NCBI GenBank assembly: GCA_001296005.1
Contig: LJHR01000020.1
Coordinates: forward strand, 1-51,391
From: an alpha proteobacterium AAP38
Lineage (GTDB): Bacteria > Pseudomonadota > Alphaproteobacteria > Azospirillales > Azospirillaceae
Reading direction: 5' to 3'
Length of the DNA: 51,391 bases
The notes beneath the pieces are model-generated. The model saw only the letters and a list, made by a program, of their open reading frames with translations, was not told the origin of the DNA and searched no databases. Below, one piece after another: positions 8,344 through 17,400 of this stretch (position 1 is its first letter; each line of letters opens with the position of its first letter). The translations under genes and the position numbers were made by a program.

Positions 8344-9237
8344 TCATTCCGGAAGCGGAATGAACTCTGTCTCGCCGGGAACCATCGGGAACTTGCCATT
8401 CCGCCAGTCGGATTTCGCATCCTCGATCCGTTCCTTGGAGGAAGAGACGAAGTTCCAATAGATATAGCGCGGGCCGTCCATCGGCTCCCCACCCAGCAGC
8501 AGCAGGCGCGTATTGCACTCGGCATGGACCGTCAGGGCGTCGCCCTCACGCAGGACCAGCAACTGCCCCTGCCCACCCTCTGCCGTGAACACATCGCCGG
8601 CAATATTGATCCGCCCGTCGAACAGATAAAGGGCGCGTTCGGGATGGCTGGCCGGGATTTCCACTTTGGCCCCGGCATCCAGCAGCATCTCCATATAGAT
8701 GGTCTCGGAAAGGGTACGGACGGGCGATGCCTCCCCGAACAGCTCGCCCGCGATCAGGCGCATCCAGACGCCATGGTCGCTGATGATGGGCAGGCTGTCG
8801 GCTGGATAATGGCTGAACCCCGGCTCAATCTCCTCAAACCGCTGCGGCAGGGCGATCCAGCTCTGGATACCGGCGAGATGGTTGCCATTGGCCCGCAGCC
8901 CCGCCTCAGTGCGTTCGGAATGCACGATGCCCTTGCCGGCCGTCATCCAGTTGATGGCGCCGGGCCGGATGGCCTGCACGCTGCCCACGCTGTCGCGATG
9001 CATGATCTCGCCCTCCGTCAGATAGGTGACGGTGGACAGGCCGATATGCGGGTGCGGGCGGACATCCAGGCCGGTACCGGCGGGGAAGTATCCCGGCCCC
9101 ATCTGATCCCAGAAGATGAAGGGGCCGACCATGCGGCGCTTGGCGCTGGGCAGGGCGCGGCGCACCTCGAACCCGCCCACATCATGGCTTTTGGGAACGA
9201 TGATCAGGTCGATGGGGCTGCTGGTCGGTAGGGTCAT
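8344..9237 (-). CDS. Pirin-family bicupin protein
   Basis: A 297-residue bicupin. The pirin metal-binding set is visible in the first cupin: H-P-H-I-G-L near residues 62-67, then the His in V-H-S-E-R-T, with G-A-I-N-W-M-T-A-G-K-G-I-V-H-S-E as the family hallmark. The C-terminal cupin ends with the pirin motif P-R-Y-I-Y-W-N-F-V-S-S-S-K-E-R-I-E. Pirins bind iron and some act as quercetinases or redox-sensitive cofactors; the role here is not determinable. The ATG at 9237 has AGGAGTAGGA upstream, and the gene begins five bases after the thioesterase stop. Confidence 0.93.
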   Translation of the reverse strand: MTLPTSSPIDLIIVPKSHDVGGFEVRRALPSAKRRMVGPFIFWDQMGPGYFPAGTGLDVRPHPHIGLSTVTYLTEGEIMHRDSVGSVQAIRPGAINWMTAGKGIVHSERTEAGLRANGNHLAGIQSWIALPQRFEEIEPGFSHYPADSLPIISDHGVWMRLIAGELFGEASPVRTLSETIYMEMLLDAGAKVEIPASHPERALYLFDGRINIAGDVFTAEGGQGQLLVLREGDALTVHAECNTRLLLLGGEPMDGPRYIYWNFVSSSKERIEDAKSDWRNGKFPMVPGETEFIPLPE

Positions 9238-9242
9238 GGTTC

Positions 9243-9656
9243 CTACTCCTGGGTATCGGCGGGTGGGATGGCGCGCGGGCGCCCATTCTCGTCGATGGCG
9301 ACAAAGGTGAACAGGGCCTCCGTCACCTTGAACCGGGCCTCGTCAAACCGCGACCGGCGCCAGGCCTCGACATGGATTTTCATCGACGTGCGGCCAATAT
9401 GCTCGATGATGGCGTAAAGGCTGACCTCGTCCCCCACCGACACGGGCCGGTGAAAGACCATGCCATCGACGGCGACGGTGGCGCAGCGCCCGCGTGCCCG
9501 CCTTGCGGCGGCATTGCCGGCGGCCAGGTCCATCTGGGCCATCAACCAGCCGCCGAAGATATCGCCCGCTGGGTTGGTATCGGCCGGCATGGCGATGGTC
9601 CGCACCGCCGGTTCGATGGGACAGCCGTCGCTGGACCGCATCACCTCATCCCCCAT
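9243..9656 (-). CDS. Acyl-CoA thioesterase (YciA-like hot-dog)
   Basis: A 137-residue hot-dog thioesterase. The motif A-D-T-N-P-A-G-D-I-F-G-G-W-L-M-A-Q-M-D near residues 21-39 carries the catalytic Asp and CoA-contacting residues of the YciA/BACH family, and V-A-V-D-G-M-V-F-H-R-P-V is the second conserved strand. It hydrolyses acyl-CoA esters in the cytoplasm. I start it at 9656: the frame is open to 9800, but the extra 48 residues are Gly/Arg-rich and unlike the family, and a G-rich site precedes the chosen ATG. First gene of a likely thioesterase-pirin-GST operon, divergent from cysE. Confidence 0.9.
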   Translation of the reverse strand: MGDEVMRSSDGCPIEPAVRTIAMPADTNPAGDIFGGWLMAQMDLAAGNAAARRARGRCATVAVDGMVFHRPVSVGDEVSLYAIIEHIGRTSMKIHVEAWRRSRFDEARFKVTEALFTFVAIDENGRPRAIPPADTQE

Positions 9657-9838
9657 CACGCCCCCCGGAATTTCTTTTGGAAAACAGGATGATGCACGGC
9701 AACGCCGCCCCTGTCGACCGCCGCCACGCGCAGGCCAGCGTACCACCCATGCCGCAAACGCCCCACAATCTCCCTTGCCACGCCCCCGTGCTATGATCAA
9801 ATAGCCGTTAAGATTTGCCCTTTGTTTCGAGGCAGCCC

Positions 9839-10678
9839 ATGTCCGCGCGTGTCGCCCCTGTTTCCCAGACGCTTGCCAATCTGGACCCGATCTGGGCCGC
9901 CCTGCGGAATGAGGCGGCGCAGGCCGTGGCCGACGAACCGTTGCTGGCCGCCCTGTTCTATGGCGCCATCCTGAACCAGCCCTCGCTGGAAATGGCCATC
10001 ATCCACCGTATCGCCACTCGTCTGGCGCATCAGGATGTGCAGGGCGAGCTGCTGGTGCAGGCCTTCACCGATGCTCTGAACGCCGAGCCGGAGATGGGCC
10101 AGGATTTCCGCGCCGATGTCGCCGCCGTGCTGGACCGCGACCCCGCCTGCCACCGGCATATTGAGCCGGTTCTGTATTTCAAGGGCTTCCAGGCCCTGGA
10201 AACCCACCGCATGGCCCACCGGCTCTGGCATCTGGGCCGGCGCGACATGGCGCTCTATCTGCAAAGCCGTTCATCGGTGATCTTCGGCGTCGATATCCAC
10301 CCCAATGCCCGGTTCGGGCGCGGCGTCATGATCGACCATGCCACCGGCGTGGTGGTGGGCGAAACGGCGGTCGTGGGCGACAATGTCTCCATGCTGCACG
10401 GGGTCAACCTGGGCGGCAATGGCAAGGAGGATGGCGACCGCCATCCCAAGATCGGGTCGGGCGTGCTGCTGGGTGCCAATGCCAAGGTGCTGGGCAATAT
10501 CCATGTCGGCGACTGCGCCCGCGTCGCCGCCGGCTCCGTTGTCCTGCGCGACGTGCCGCGCGCCGTGACCGTGGCGGGCGTACCCGCCAAGATCGTGGGC
10601 GAAGCCGGCTGCTCCAACCCCGCCCGCGTCATGGACCATGTCTTTGCCGACTATATGAACGCCGGCGCGGATATTTGA
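9839..10678 (+). CDS. cysE: Serine O-acetyltransferase
   Basis: A 279-residue enzyme that transfers acetyl from acetyl-CoA to L-serine, giving O-acetylserine for cysteine synthesis. An N-terminal helical domain (about 10-130) precedes a left-handed beta-helix of hexapeptide repeats. The active-site sequence D-I-H-P-N-A-R-F-G-R-G-V-M-I-D-H-A-T-G is present with its catalytic His, then N-L-G-G-N-G-K and the C-terminal V-P-A-K-I-V-G. Start chosen at 9839 with GAGG six bases upstream; a TTG at 9815 is weaker. It supplies the carbon skeleton for the sulfide made by the cys operon at 11842-19320. Confidence 0.95.
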   Translation: MSARVAPVSQTLANLDPIWAALRNEAAQAVADEPLLAALFYGAILNQPSLEMAIIHRIATRLAHQDVQGELLVQAFTDALNAEPEMGQDFRADVAAVLDRDPACHRHIEPVLYFKGFQALETHRMAHRLWHLGRRDMALYLQSRSSVIFGVDIHPNARFGRGVMIDHATGVVVGETAVVGDNVSMLHGVNLGGNGKEDGDRHPKIGSGVLLGANAKVLGNIHVGDCARVAAGSVVLRDVPRAVTVAGVPAKIVGEAGCSNPARVMDHVFADYMNAGADI

Positions 10679-10700
10679 GGGGGATTACCCCAAAACCAAA

Positions 10701-10724
10701 CCGGGGCACCCTTGGGCGCCCCGG
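10701..10724. terminator. Bidirectional terminator between cysE and fpr
   Basis: CCGGGGCACCC and GGGCGCCCCGG form a 10-of-11 stem with a tight loop, followed by TCTTCC on the plus strand. It separates two convergent genes. Confidence 0.7.
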
Positions 10725-10730
10725 TCTTCC

Positions 10731-11504
10731 TCACTTCTCCACGAACGCCTTTTCGATCACGTAATTGCCCGGCGTGTGCCCGGCCCCTTCCGTGAAGCCG
10801 CGTTCCTTCAGCAGTTCCACCGTCTCGGCCAGAACGTCCGGCCCGCCGCAGATCATGGCAACGTCGTTGGCCGGGTCCAGCGGGGCGGCCTTGATATCCT
10901 CAAACAGCTTGTGGTTCCGGATCAGGTCGGTGATACGGCCCTGGTTGCGGAACGGCTCGCGCGTCACGGTGGGGTAATAGGTCAGCTTGGCGGCCACATC
11001 CTCGCCCAGGAACTCGTCATTGGGCAGGTCGTTGGTGATGTAGTCATGATAGGCCAGTTCACCCACGGTGCGGCAGGTATGGGTCAGGATCAGGCGGTCA
11101 TATTTGGCATAGACCTCCGGGTCCCGGATGATGCTCATGAACGGGGCCAGGCCCGTGCCGGTGGAGAACATGTACAGGTTCTTGGCCGGGACCAGGGAGC
11201 TGGTCACCAGCGTGCCCACCGACTTGCGGCCATGGATCACCGTGTCGCCCACCTGGATATGCTGCAACCGGCTGGTCAGGGGACCGTTCGGCACCTTGAT
11301 CGACAGGAATTCCAGATGTTCGGCATAATTGGGCGAGACGATGGAATAGGCGCGGGTCAGCGGCTTGCCATCCACCGTCAGGCCGATCATGACAAAGTGG
11401 CCGTTTTCGAAGCGGAAGGCGGGCTCGCGTTCGCAGGTGAAGCTGAACAGCGTGTCGGTCCAATGATGGACGGACAGCACCTTGCTTTCGATGAACGCGC
11501 TCAT
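10731..11504 (-). CDS. fpr: Ferredoxin--NADP(+) reductase
   Basis: A 257-residue FAD enzyme moving electrons between NADPH and ferredoxin or flavodoxin. The FAD motif R-A-Y-S-I-V-S is near residue 52, the NAD(P) motif S-T-G-T-G-L-A-P-F near 113, I-C-G-G-P near 217, and the bacterial-type C-terminus ends V-E-K. Start placed at the ATG at 11504, six bases after GGAAG; a TTG two codons earlier is less likely. It shares a 337-base intergenic region with the divergent cys operon. Because that operon has sulfite reductase CysI but no flavoprotein CysJ, Fpr plus a ferredoxin is the obvious electron route; this is inference. Confidence 0.95.
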   Translation of the reverse strand: MSAFIESKVLSVHHWTDTLFSFTCEREPAFRFENGHFVMIGLTVDGKPLTRAYSIVSPNYAEHLEFLSIKVPNGPLTSRLQHIQVGDTVIHGRKSVGTLVTSSLVPAKNLYMFSTGTGLAPFMSIIRDPEVYAKYDRLILTHTCRTVGELAYHDYITNDLPNDEFLGEDVAAKLTYYPTVTREPFRNQGRITDLIRNHKLFEDIKAAPLDPANDVAMICGGPDVLAETVELLKERGFTEGAGHTPGNYVIEKAFVEK

Positions 11505-11841
11505 ATCCAACTTCCTTCGTCACAGGCGACCGGCAGCAGAGTCCCGGCCATGATTCCGCATTGCCACGACAGCTAATGTACATAGGCTGTGCGTTCAACC
11601 GGGTATTTCACACCCAAGCGCTCTATCGGCGCATGGCTGCCGTGTACACCCCCGATAAGTGCCTTTAACACCTACTTTACCTATCCACCCATGTCATTGA
11701 TAAATATCAAAATTTTCCCATAGATTTAATCCCTATATTTAACCTAGGAATATTGGAGAAATAATATTTCACCTCGACACGCCGTAAAAACGGGATCAAA
11801 TCTCCCTCATTCCGCAGGTGCGGTAGGTGTGGAGCTGAGCG
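11505..11841. promoter_or_regulatory. Shared fpr / cys operon control region
   Basis: This 337-base divergent intergenic region has no gene. The part from about 11680 to 11785 is strikingly A/T-rich against the surrounding high GC and contains the perfect palindrome listed at 11697-11710, plus A/T boxes such as TATATTTAA. An 8-base palindrome ATGTACAT lies at 11576-11583, nearer fpr. I expect promoters for both directions and a sulfur-responsive activator or repressor site, but cannot assign hexamers with confidence. Confidence 0.55.
11697..11710. promoter_or_regulatory. Perfect 14-base palindrome, candidate cys operator
   Basis: TTGATA-AA-TATCAA is a perfect inverted repeat 132 bases upstream of cysG, at the start of an A/T-rich stretch. 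Its size and position fit a dimeric regulator such as a LysR (CysB-like) or Rrf2 protein. The regulator's identity is inference. Confidence 0.4.
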
Positions 11842-13248
11842 ATGGCTTTGCGTGGATTTCCGGTGTCATTGCCTTTGGAAGGGCAGAAGGTTCTGGTGGT
11901 GGGCGGCGGCGAACTGGCTCTGCGCAAGGCGCGGCTGGTGGCCAAGGCCGGTTGCCGCCTGACCGTCATCGCCACAGAAATCCATCCCGACCTCGCCAAA
12001 CTGGCCGATAATTCGATCCTGCGGGATTTCACACCAAATGATGTGGAAGATCACCGGATCATTTTCGCCGCCACCGACGTGGAAGAGATCGACCGCGCCG
12101 TGGCCGATGCCGCGAACAAGGCCGGCATCCTGGTCAATGTCCCGGACAAGCCTGCCCTGTCCAGCTTCATCATGCCGGCCATCATCGACCGGGAACCGAT
12201 CACCATCGCCATATCCTCCGGTGGCGCAAGCCCCGTGCTGGTCCGCCGCCTGCGCGAGCGGCTGGAGGCAGCGCTGGAACCCGGCCTGGGCCGGCTGACG
12301 ACCCTGCTGGACAGTTTCCGCACCGCCGTGAAGGCCACACGCGAGGGCGAAACCAACCGCCGCCGCTTCTGGGAGGCGGTGATCGACGGCCCCGTGGCAC
12401 GCGACTTCCTGGCAGGCCGCGAACAGGCCGCCCGTGAAGCGCTGCTGGCCGCCGTCAACAACCCCGATTACGGACAGGCCAGGACCGGCACCGTCGCCCT
12501 GGTCGGCGCCGGCCCCGGCGACCCGGACCTTTTGACCCTGCGCGCCCTGCGGGTGCTGCAGGATGCCGATCTGGTCGTGCATGACAAGCTGGTGGATGAG
12601 CGGATCATGGACTATGTCCGCCGCGACGCCCGCCGCATCTATGTCGGCAAGTCCAAGTCGCATCACACGATGAGCCAGGAAGCCATCAACCAGTTGCTGG
12701 TGGCAGAGGCCAAGGCCGGCCACCGCGTGGTCCGCTTGAAGGGTGGCGACCCGTTCCTGTTCGGACGTGGTGGCGAAGAAATGCAGGCCCTGCGCGCCGC
12801 CAACATCCCCGTCGAAATCGTTCCCGGCATCACGGCGGCGCTCGGCTGCGGTGCTTCCACGGCCATCCCCGTCACCCACCGCGACCATGCCGCCGGCGTC
12901 ACCTTCGTGACGGGCCATGGCAAGGATGGGGAACCGGACCTGGACTGGCAGGCTTTGGCCCGCCTGCGCCATACGCTGGTGGTCTATATGGGTCTGTCAG
13001 CGGCGGAAACCATCGCCCGCCGCCTGACGGAGGCCGGGATGCCGGCCGACACACCCGCTGCCCTGATCGAAAAGGGCACGCGACCGGATCAGAAACTGAT
13101 CACAGGCACCCTTGCCAATCTGGCGTCGCTGGCGGCGGCGCATGGGCTGGTGGGGCCGGCGATCATCATCATCGGCGATGTCGTCCGTCTGGCCGACCCC
13201 GCCCTTATCACCACGCTGGTGCCCGATCACCTGCGCGAAGCCGTTTGA
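11842..13248 (+). CDS. cysG: Siroheme synthase (fused dehydrogenase/ferrochelatase and methyltransferase)
   Basis: A 468-residue fusion that makes siroheme for sulfite reductase. Residues 1-200 form the precorrin-2 dehydrogenase/ferrochelatase part (V-L-V-V-G-G-G near 17-23, and S-S-G-G-A-S-P near 127-133). Residues 217-460 form uroporphyrinogen-III C-methyltransferase, with V-G-A-G-P-G-D-P-D-L-L-T-L, then V-R-L-K-G-G-D-P-F-L-F-G-R-G-G-E-E, then V-P-G-I-T-A-A-L. Length matches full CysG. First gene of a seven-gene sulfate-assimilation operon; DUF2849 starts 19 bases after its stop. Confidence 0.95.
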   Translation: MALRGFPVSLPLEGQKVLVVGGGELALRKARLVAKAGCRLTVIATEIHPDLAKLADNSILRDFTPNDVEDHRIIFAATDVEEIDRAVADAANKAGILVNVPDKPALSSFIMPAIIDREPITIAISSGGASPVLVRRLRERLEAALEPGLGRLTTLLDSFRTAVKATREGETNRRRFWEAVIDGPVARDFLAGREQAAREALLAAVNNPDYGQARTGTVALVGAGPGDPDLLTLRALRVLQDADLVVHDKLVDERIMDYVRRDARRIYVGKSKSHHTMSQEAINQLLVAEAKAGHRVVRLKGGDPFLFGRGGEEMQALRAANIPVEIVPGITAALGCGASTAIPVTHRDHAAGVTFVTGHGKDGEPDLDWQALARLRHTLVVYMGLSAAETIARRLTEAGMPADTPAALIEKGTRPDQKLITGTLANLASLAAAHGLVGPAIIIIGDVVRLADPALITTLVPDHLREAV

Positions 13249-13267
13249 GACAGGGAAGACCTAAGAG

Positions 13268-13591
13268 ATGTTGGTCAAAGCCAAGGGAACCCAGCAATCC
13301 GTCGCCGCCAGCCGTCTTCTGGACGGGGAGGCCGTATGGCTGGGCGCCGGCAATATCTGGGTTGAGGACGTGGCACAGGCCGCCGTGTTTGACGGGGCCG
13401 AGGCCATTGCCGAGGCGCTTGCCTTCGCCAAGGCAGAGGAAAAGCGCCAGATCGTGGTCGATGTCTATCCGCTGGATGTGGAGATCACCGAGGCCGGCAC
13501 CCGCCCCACCCACCTGCGTGAACGCCTCAAGGGCATCGGCCCCACCGTGCGCCGCGACCTGGGCAAGCAGGCCCGCCAGCCCGCCGCCTGA
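13268..13591 (+). CDS. DUF2849-family protein
   Basis: A 107-residue cytoplasmic protein that I recognise as DUF2849, a small alphaproteobacterial family almost always found between siroheme synthase and sulfite reductase. No catalytic motif is visible. The N-terminal part (V-A-A-S-R-L-L-D-G-E-A-V-W-L) looks like a small beta domain, and the C-terminal 30 residues are basic. Position implies a role in sulfite reduction or siroheme insertion, not tested. A purine-rich site (AGGGAAGA) precedes the ATG. Confidence 0.85.
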   Translation: MLVKAKGTQQSVAASRLLDGEAVWLGAGNIWVEDVAQAAVFDGAEAIAEALAFAKAEEKRQIVVDVYPLDVEITEAGTRPTHLRERLKGIGPTVRRDLGKQARQPAA

Positions 13592-13628
13592 CCCCATTCG
13601 AATGACAGAGAAGACAGGCCAAACCCCC

Positions 13629-15347
13629 ATGCCTGATACGCACAGCCCCGCCCTCCGCAGCAATCAGCCGGCCGACGCCCACGCCGCCGTCTATCGCTAT
13701 GACGAGTTCGACAAGACCTTCATCTTCGAGCGGGTGGAGCAGTTCCGCGCCCAGGTCGAACGCCGCATCAAGGGCGAGATCACGGAAGAAGAGTTCAAGC
13801 CCATCCGGCTGATGAACGGCCTCTATCTTCAGCTTCACGCCTATATGCTGCGCGTCGCCGTGCCCTATGGCATGCTGTCTTCGACCCAGGTCCGGCGTCT
13901 GGCCCGCATCGCGCGGGTTTATGACAAGGGCTATGGCCATTTCACGACGCGCCAGAACATTCAGTTCAACTGGCCCAAGCTGGAGGATGTGCCCACCATC
14001 CTGCGCGAGCTGGCCGAAGTGGACATGCACGCCATCCAGACCAGCGGCAACTGCATCCGCAACGTGACCACGGATCAGTTCTGCGGTGCCGCGGCGGACG
14101 AGCTGGTGGACCCCCGCGTCTATGCGGAGATCCTGCGGCAATGGTCCACCATGCACCCGGAATTCACCTATCTGCCGCGCAAGTTCAAGATTGCCATCAC
14201 GGGCAGCCCGAACGACCGCGCCGCTGTCCAGGTGCATGATATCGGCCTGATCGCCAAAAAGGACGAAACGACGGGCCGCGTCGGCTTCACCGTCTATGTC
14301 GGCGGTGGCCAGGGCCGCACCCCCTATCTGGCCGTCAAGGCGCGCGACTTCGTGCCGGTGGAAGAGATCATCGGCTATCTGGAAGCCATCCTGCGCGTCT
14401 ATAATCAGCTGGGACGGCGCGACAATATCTATAAGGCGCGCATCAAGATCACCGTGAACGAGATGGGGGCTGACAAGTTCATCGGCCTGATCGAAGAGGA
14501 ATATGCCCGCCTGCGGCGGCAGAAATTCCATGTCGATCCCGCCATCGTAGATGCGATCCAGACCCATTTCGCACCCCCGCCCTGGGTCGAGCTGCCCGCC
14601 ATCTCCGACAGCTTCGAGGCCGCAAAGGCCGCCGATCCAGCCTTTGCCCGCTGGACCCGCAGCAACCTGACGGAACACAAGACGCGCGGTTACGCCATCG
14701 CCACCATCAGCCTGAAGCCCATCGGCGGCATTCCGGGCGATGCAGAGGCCGACCAGTTGGAAACCGTCGCCGATCTGGCCGACCTCTACAGCTTTGGCGA
14801 AGTCCGCGTGACGCATGAGCAGAACCTTGTTCTGGCCCATGTCCGTCAGGATGATCTTTACGCCCTGTGGAAGGCGCTGGACGCCGCCGGCCTGGGTACC
14901 GCCAATGCCGGCCTGATCAGCGATATCATCGCCTGCCCCGGCCTGGATTACTGCGCACTGGCCAACACCCGCGCCATCCCGGTGGCACAGCGTATCGCCG
15001 AACGGTTCGCCGATCTGGACCGTCAGCATGATCTGGGTGAGCTGAAGATCAAGATCAGCGGCTGCATCAATGCCTGCGGCCATCACCATGTCGGCCATAT
15101 CGGCATTCTGGGCGTGGACAAGAAGGGCGAAGAGTTCTTCCAGATCCTGCTGGGCGGCGATGCCGGCACCAATGCGGCGCTCGGCGAGATTGTCGGCCCC
15201 GGCTTCGACTATGACGGCATCATCGATGCGGTCGAGACGGTGGTGAACACCTTCGTAAAGCTGCGCCAGCCCGGCGAAATTTTCATTCAGACGCTGGCCC
15301 GTACCGGCCATGCCCCGTTCAAGGAGGCTCTCTATGCCCGTGCTTGA
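13629..15347 (+). CDS. cysI: Sulfite reductase hemoprotein (nitrite/sulfite reductase family)
   Basis: A 572-residue enzyme reducing sulfite to sulfide with siroheme and a 4Fe-4S cluster. The cluster ligands are visible as Cys436 and Cys442 (C-P-G-L-D-Y-C) and Cys479 and Cys483 (G-C-I-N-A-C-G-H-H-H). Two ferredoxin-like half repeats contain F-T-T-R-Q-N-I-Q (first) and T-H-E-Q-N-L (second). The frame is open back to 13245 but overlaps cysG and DUF2849; I start at 13629, with 13602 the only close alternative. No cysJ is present, so it likely takes electrons from ferredoxin. Its last 14 bases overlap the DUF934 gene. Confidence 0.94.
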   Translation: MPDTHSPALRSNQPADAHAAVYRYDEFDKTFIFERVEQFRAQVERRIKGEITEEEFKPIRLMNGLYLQLHAYMLRVAVPYGMLSSTQVRRLARIARVYDKGYGHFTTRQNIQFNWPKLEDVPTILRELAEVDMHAIQTSGNCIRNVTTDQFCGAAADELVDPRVYAEILRQWSTMHPEFTYLPRKFKIAITGSPNDRAAVQVHDIGLIAKKDETTGRVGFTVYVGGGQGRTPYLAVKARDFVPVEEIIGYLEAILRVYNQLGRRDNIYKARIKITVNEMGADKFIGLIEEEYARLRRQKFHVDPAIVDAIQTHFAPPPWVELPAISDSFEAAKAADPAFARWTRSNLTEHKTRGYAIATISLKPIGGIPGDAEADQLETVADLADLYSFGEVRVTHEQNLVLAHVRQDDLYALWKALDAAGLGTANAGLISDIIACPGLDYCALANTRAIPVAQRIAERFADLDRQHDLGELKIKISGCINACGHHHVGHIGILGVDKKGEEFFQILLGGDAGTNAALGEIVGPGFDYDGIIDAVETVVNTFVKLRQPGEIFIQTLARTGHAPFKEALYARA

Positions 15348-15843
15348 TCGTGGTCTGCCCATCGACGACCGCTGGACCGACCTTGCCGATGACCAGGACA
15401 TCCCCGCCGAGGGGGCGGTCATCGTCTCCCTGGAACGCTGGCGCACCGAACGCGACGCTCTGACCGCCCGGCGCGATGCCGTCGGCGTGCGGCTGAAATC
15501 CAATCAGCTGGCTACCGAGATCGCGGATGATCTGGGTTCCCTGTCGCTGGTGGCTCTGGAATTCCCGAAATTCCGCGATGGCCGCGCCTTCTCTGCGGCA
15601 CGCGAGCTGCGGGAGCGGTTCGACTATAAGGGCGAGATCAGGGCCTTCGGCCATATCATCCCCGACCAGTACCTGTTCCTGACCCGCGTGGGCGTGGATA
15701 CGGTGGTGGTGCCTGCCGACCGTGTCGGCCCCGCCTGGGCACATGCGCTGAAAGAAATCTCGGTGGCGTTCCAGCCGGCGCTTGGCCGGGAGGAAGGCGT
15801 CTCCCTGCTGCGCCGGCATCTGAAAGGCACGGTCCCGGCATGA
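15334..15843 (+). CDS. DUF934-family protein of the cys operon
   Basis: A 169-residue protein recognised as DUF934, regularly encoded beside cysI and cysH in proteobacteria that lack CysJ. Conserved features include L-E-F-P-K-F-R-D-G-R-A-F-S-A-A near residues 70-84 and L-R-E-R-F-D-Y-K-G-E-I-R-A-F-G near 87-101. There is no signal peptide. The start at 15334 has an ideal AAGGAGG seven bases upstream, inside cysI. The gene ends in an ATGA overlap with cysH. Its biochemical role is unknown; adaptor for electron delivery or enzyme assembly is a guess. Confidence 0.88.
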   Translation: MPVLDRGLPIDDRWTDLADDQDIPAEGAVIVSLERWRTERDALTARRDAVGVRLKSNQLATEIADDLGSLSLVALEFPKFRDGRAFSAARELRERFDYKGEIRAFGHIIPDQYLFLTRVGVDTVVVPADRVGPAWAHALKEISVAFQPALGREEGVSLLRRHLKGTVPA

Positions 15844-16565
15844 TCACCGACCTTCAGGCCCGCGCCCGCGACCTGAATGCCCGTTACGGTCATCTGGAGG
15901 GGGTGGAGCTTCTCCAGCCCCTGATTGAGACGGAGTTCAAGGGTCAGCTGGCGCTGGTTTCCTCCTTCGGCACGGAAAGTGCGGTCCTGCTGCATATGGT
16001 GGCACAGATTGACCGCGACCTGCCCGTGCTGTTCGTTAACACGCGCAAGCTGTTTGGCGAGACGCTGCGCTATAAGCGCAAGCTTGTCGAAACGCTGGGC
16101 CTGACCGGCCTGCGTGAGCTGTCGCCCACCACCGAGGCGGAGGAGGCCAACGACAAGGACGGCCTTCTCTGGCGCACCAGCAACACGGCCTGCTGTGATT
16201 TCCGCAAGGTGCAGGTGCTGGATGCCGGTCTGGCGCCGTTTGGCGCCTGGATCACGGGGCGCAAGCGTTATCAGGCCACGACCCGCATCGAACTGCCCTT
16301 GTTCGAAGCGGCTGAGGGCAAGATCAAGATCAACCCGCTGGCCGGCTATACCCGTGCCGACGTGGAATCCTATCTCGACCGACACGGTTTGCCGCGTCAC
16401 CCGCTGGAAGAGGATGGTTACCTCTCCGTGGGCTGTATGCCGTGCACTGACCGTGTCGCACCGGGCGAAGACATTAGAGCAGGCCGCTGGCGCGGTCAGG
16501 AAAAGACGGAATGCGGGATCCACCTGCCGCTTTCGTCCGCAACAAATCTGGTGGGAGCCTCCTGA
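15840..16565 (+). CDS. cysH: Adenylyl-sulfate reductase (4Fe-4S type CysH)
   Basis: A 241-residue reductase converting activated sulfate to sulfite with thioredoxin. S-S-F-G-T-E-S-A-V-L-L near residue 41 is the PP-loop-like nucleotide site, and E-C-G-I-H-L near residue 228 holds the catalytic Cys. The pairs C-C (near 120) and C-M-P-C (near 201-204) are the four ligands of the 4Fe-4S cluster found in APS reductases and absent from E. coli PAPS reductase, so the preferred substrate is probably APS. An APS kinase domain is nevertheless encoded downstream. Start overlaps DUF934; stop overlaps cysD by one base. Confidence 0.95.
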   Translation: MITDLQARARDLNARYGHLEGVELLQPLIETEFKGQLALVSSFGTESAVLLHMVAQIDRDLPVLFVNTRKLFGETLRYKRKLVETLGLTGLRELSPTTEAEEANDKDGLLWRTSNTACCDFRKVQVLDAGLAPFGAWITGRKRYQATTRIELPLFEAAEGKIKINPLAGYTRADVESYLDRHGLPRHPLEEDGYLSVGCMPCTDRVAPGEDIRAGRWRGQEKTECGIHLPLSSATNLVGAS

Positions 16566-17380
16566 TGAGCAGCACCGATCAACATCTCGACCATCTCGAC
16601 CAGCTGGAAGCCCAGAGCATCTATATCCTGCGCGAGGCGCGCGTGCGCCTGAAGCGTCTGGGTCTGCTCTGGTCACTGGGCAAGGACAGCAACGTCCTGA
16701 TCTGGCTGTGCCGCAAGGCGTTCATGGGCGAACTGCCGTTCCCCGTGGCGCATCTGGATACCGGCCTGGAATTCCCGGAAAGCTACGAGTTCCGCAACCG
16801 GTATGCGCAGGAATGGGGCCTCAACCTGATCAAGGATGAGTGCCCGCCGATCGAGATGACGGACCCGACCCTGCCGCCGGGCACCCGCATCGCGGCCCGC
16901 AAGTCACTGGGTCTGGCCGCCGCGCTGGAGAAGTATCAGTTCGACGGGCTGATCACCGGCATCCGTCGCGATGAACAGGCCACCCGCGCCAAGGAACGCA
17001 TCTTCAGCCCGCGTGGCCTGGATGGTGCCTGGCAGGCAGCGCACCAGCCGCCCGAATTCTGGGACCAGTACACGATTGAGCGCCACCCCGGCACCCATAC
17101 CCGCGTGCATCCGCTGCTGGCCTGGACCGAGGTTGATGTCTGGCGCTACATCAAGCGGGAGGAAATCCCCCTGGTGCCGCTCTATTTCGCCAAGGACGGC
17201 AAGCGTTTCCGCTCGCTGGGCGAAATTGGCATCACCTTCCCGGTGGACAGCAATGCCAGCACCATCGACGAGATCATCGACGAACTGGAAACCACGCGCA
17301 CGCCCGAACGCGCCGGCCGGTCCATGGACCATGAGGCCGAAGACGCGTTCGAACGCCTGCGTGCGACTGGTTACCTCTAA
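16565..17380 (+). CDS. cysD: Sulfate adenylyltransferase subunit 2
   Basis: A 271-residue ATP sulfurylase catalytic subunit making APS from ATP and sulfate, coupled to GTP hydrolysis by CysN. The PP-loop reads S-L-G-K-D-S-N-V near residues 37-44 instead of the commoner S-G-G-K-D-S; I believe such variants are not rare in alphaproteobacteria. H-L-D-T-G-L-E-F and [12 protein letters not shown] are typical. The frame opens at 16511, but the TGATG junction with cysH marks 16565 as the start. It lies 20 bases before cysNC. Confidence 0.95.
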   Translation: MSSTDQHLDHLDQLEAQSIYILREARVRLKRLGLLWSLGKDSNVLIWLCRKAFMGELPFPVAHLDTGLEFPESYEFRNRYAQEWGLNLIKDECPPIEMTDPTLPPGTRIAARKSLGLAAALEKYQFDGLITGIRRDEQATRAKERIFSPRGLDGAWQAAHQPPEFWDQYTIERHPGTHTRVHPLLAWTEVDVWRYIKREEIPLVPLYFAKDGKRFRSLGEIGITFPVDSNASTIDEIIDELETTRTPERAGRSMDHEAEDAFERLRATGYL

Positions 17381-17400
17381 GAATACGGGTAAAGAAGATC

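Noticed and set aside
13527-15503. A 658-codon minus-strand frame opposite cysI
   Set aside because: cysI on the plus strand has all cluster ligands and fits the operon; the antisense frame has no recognisable domain.
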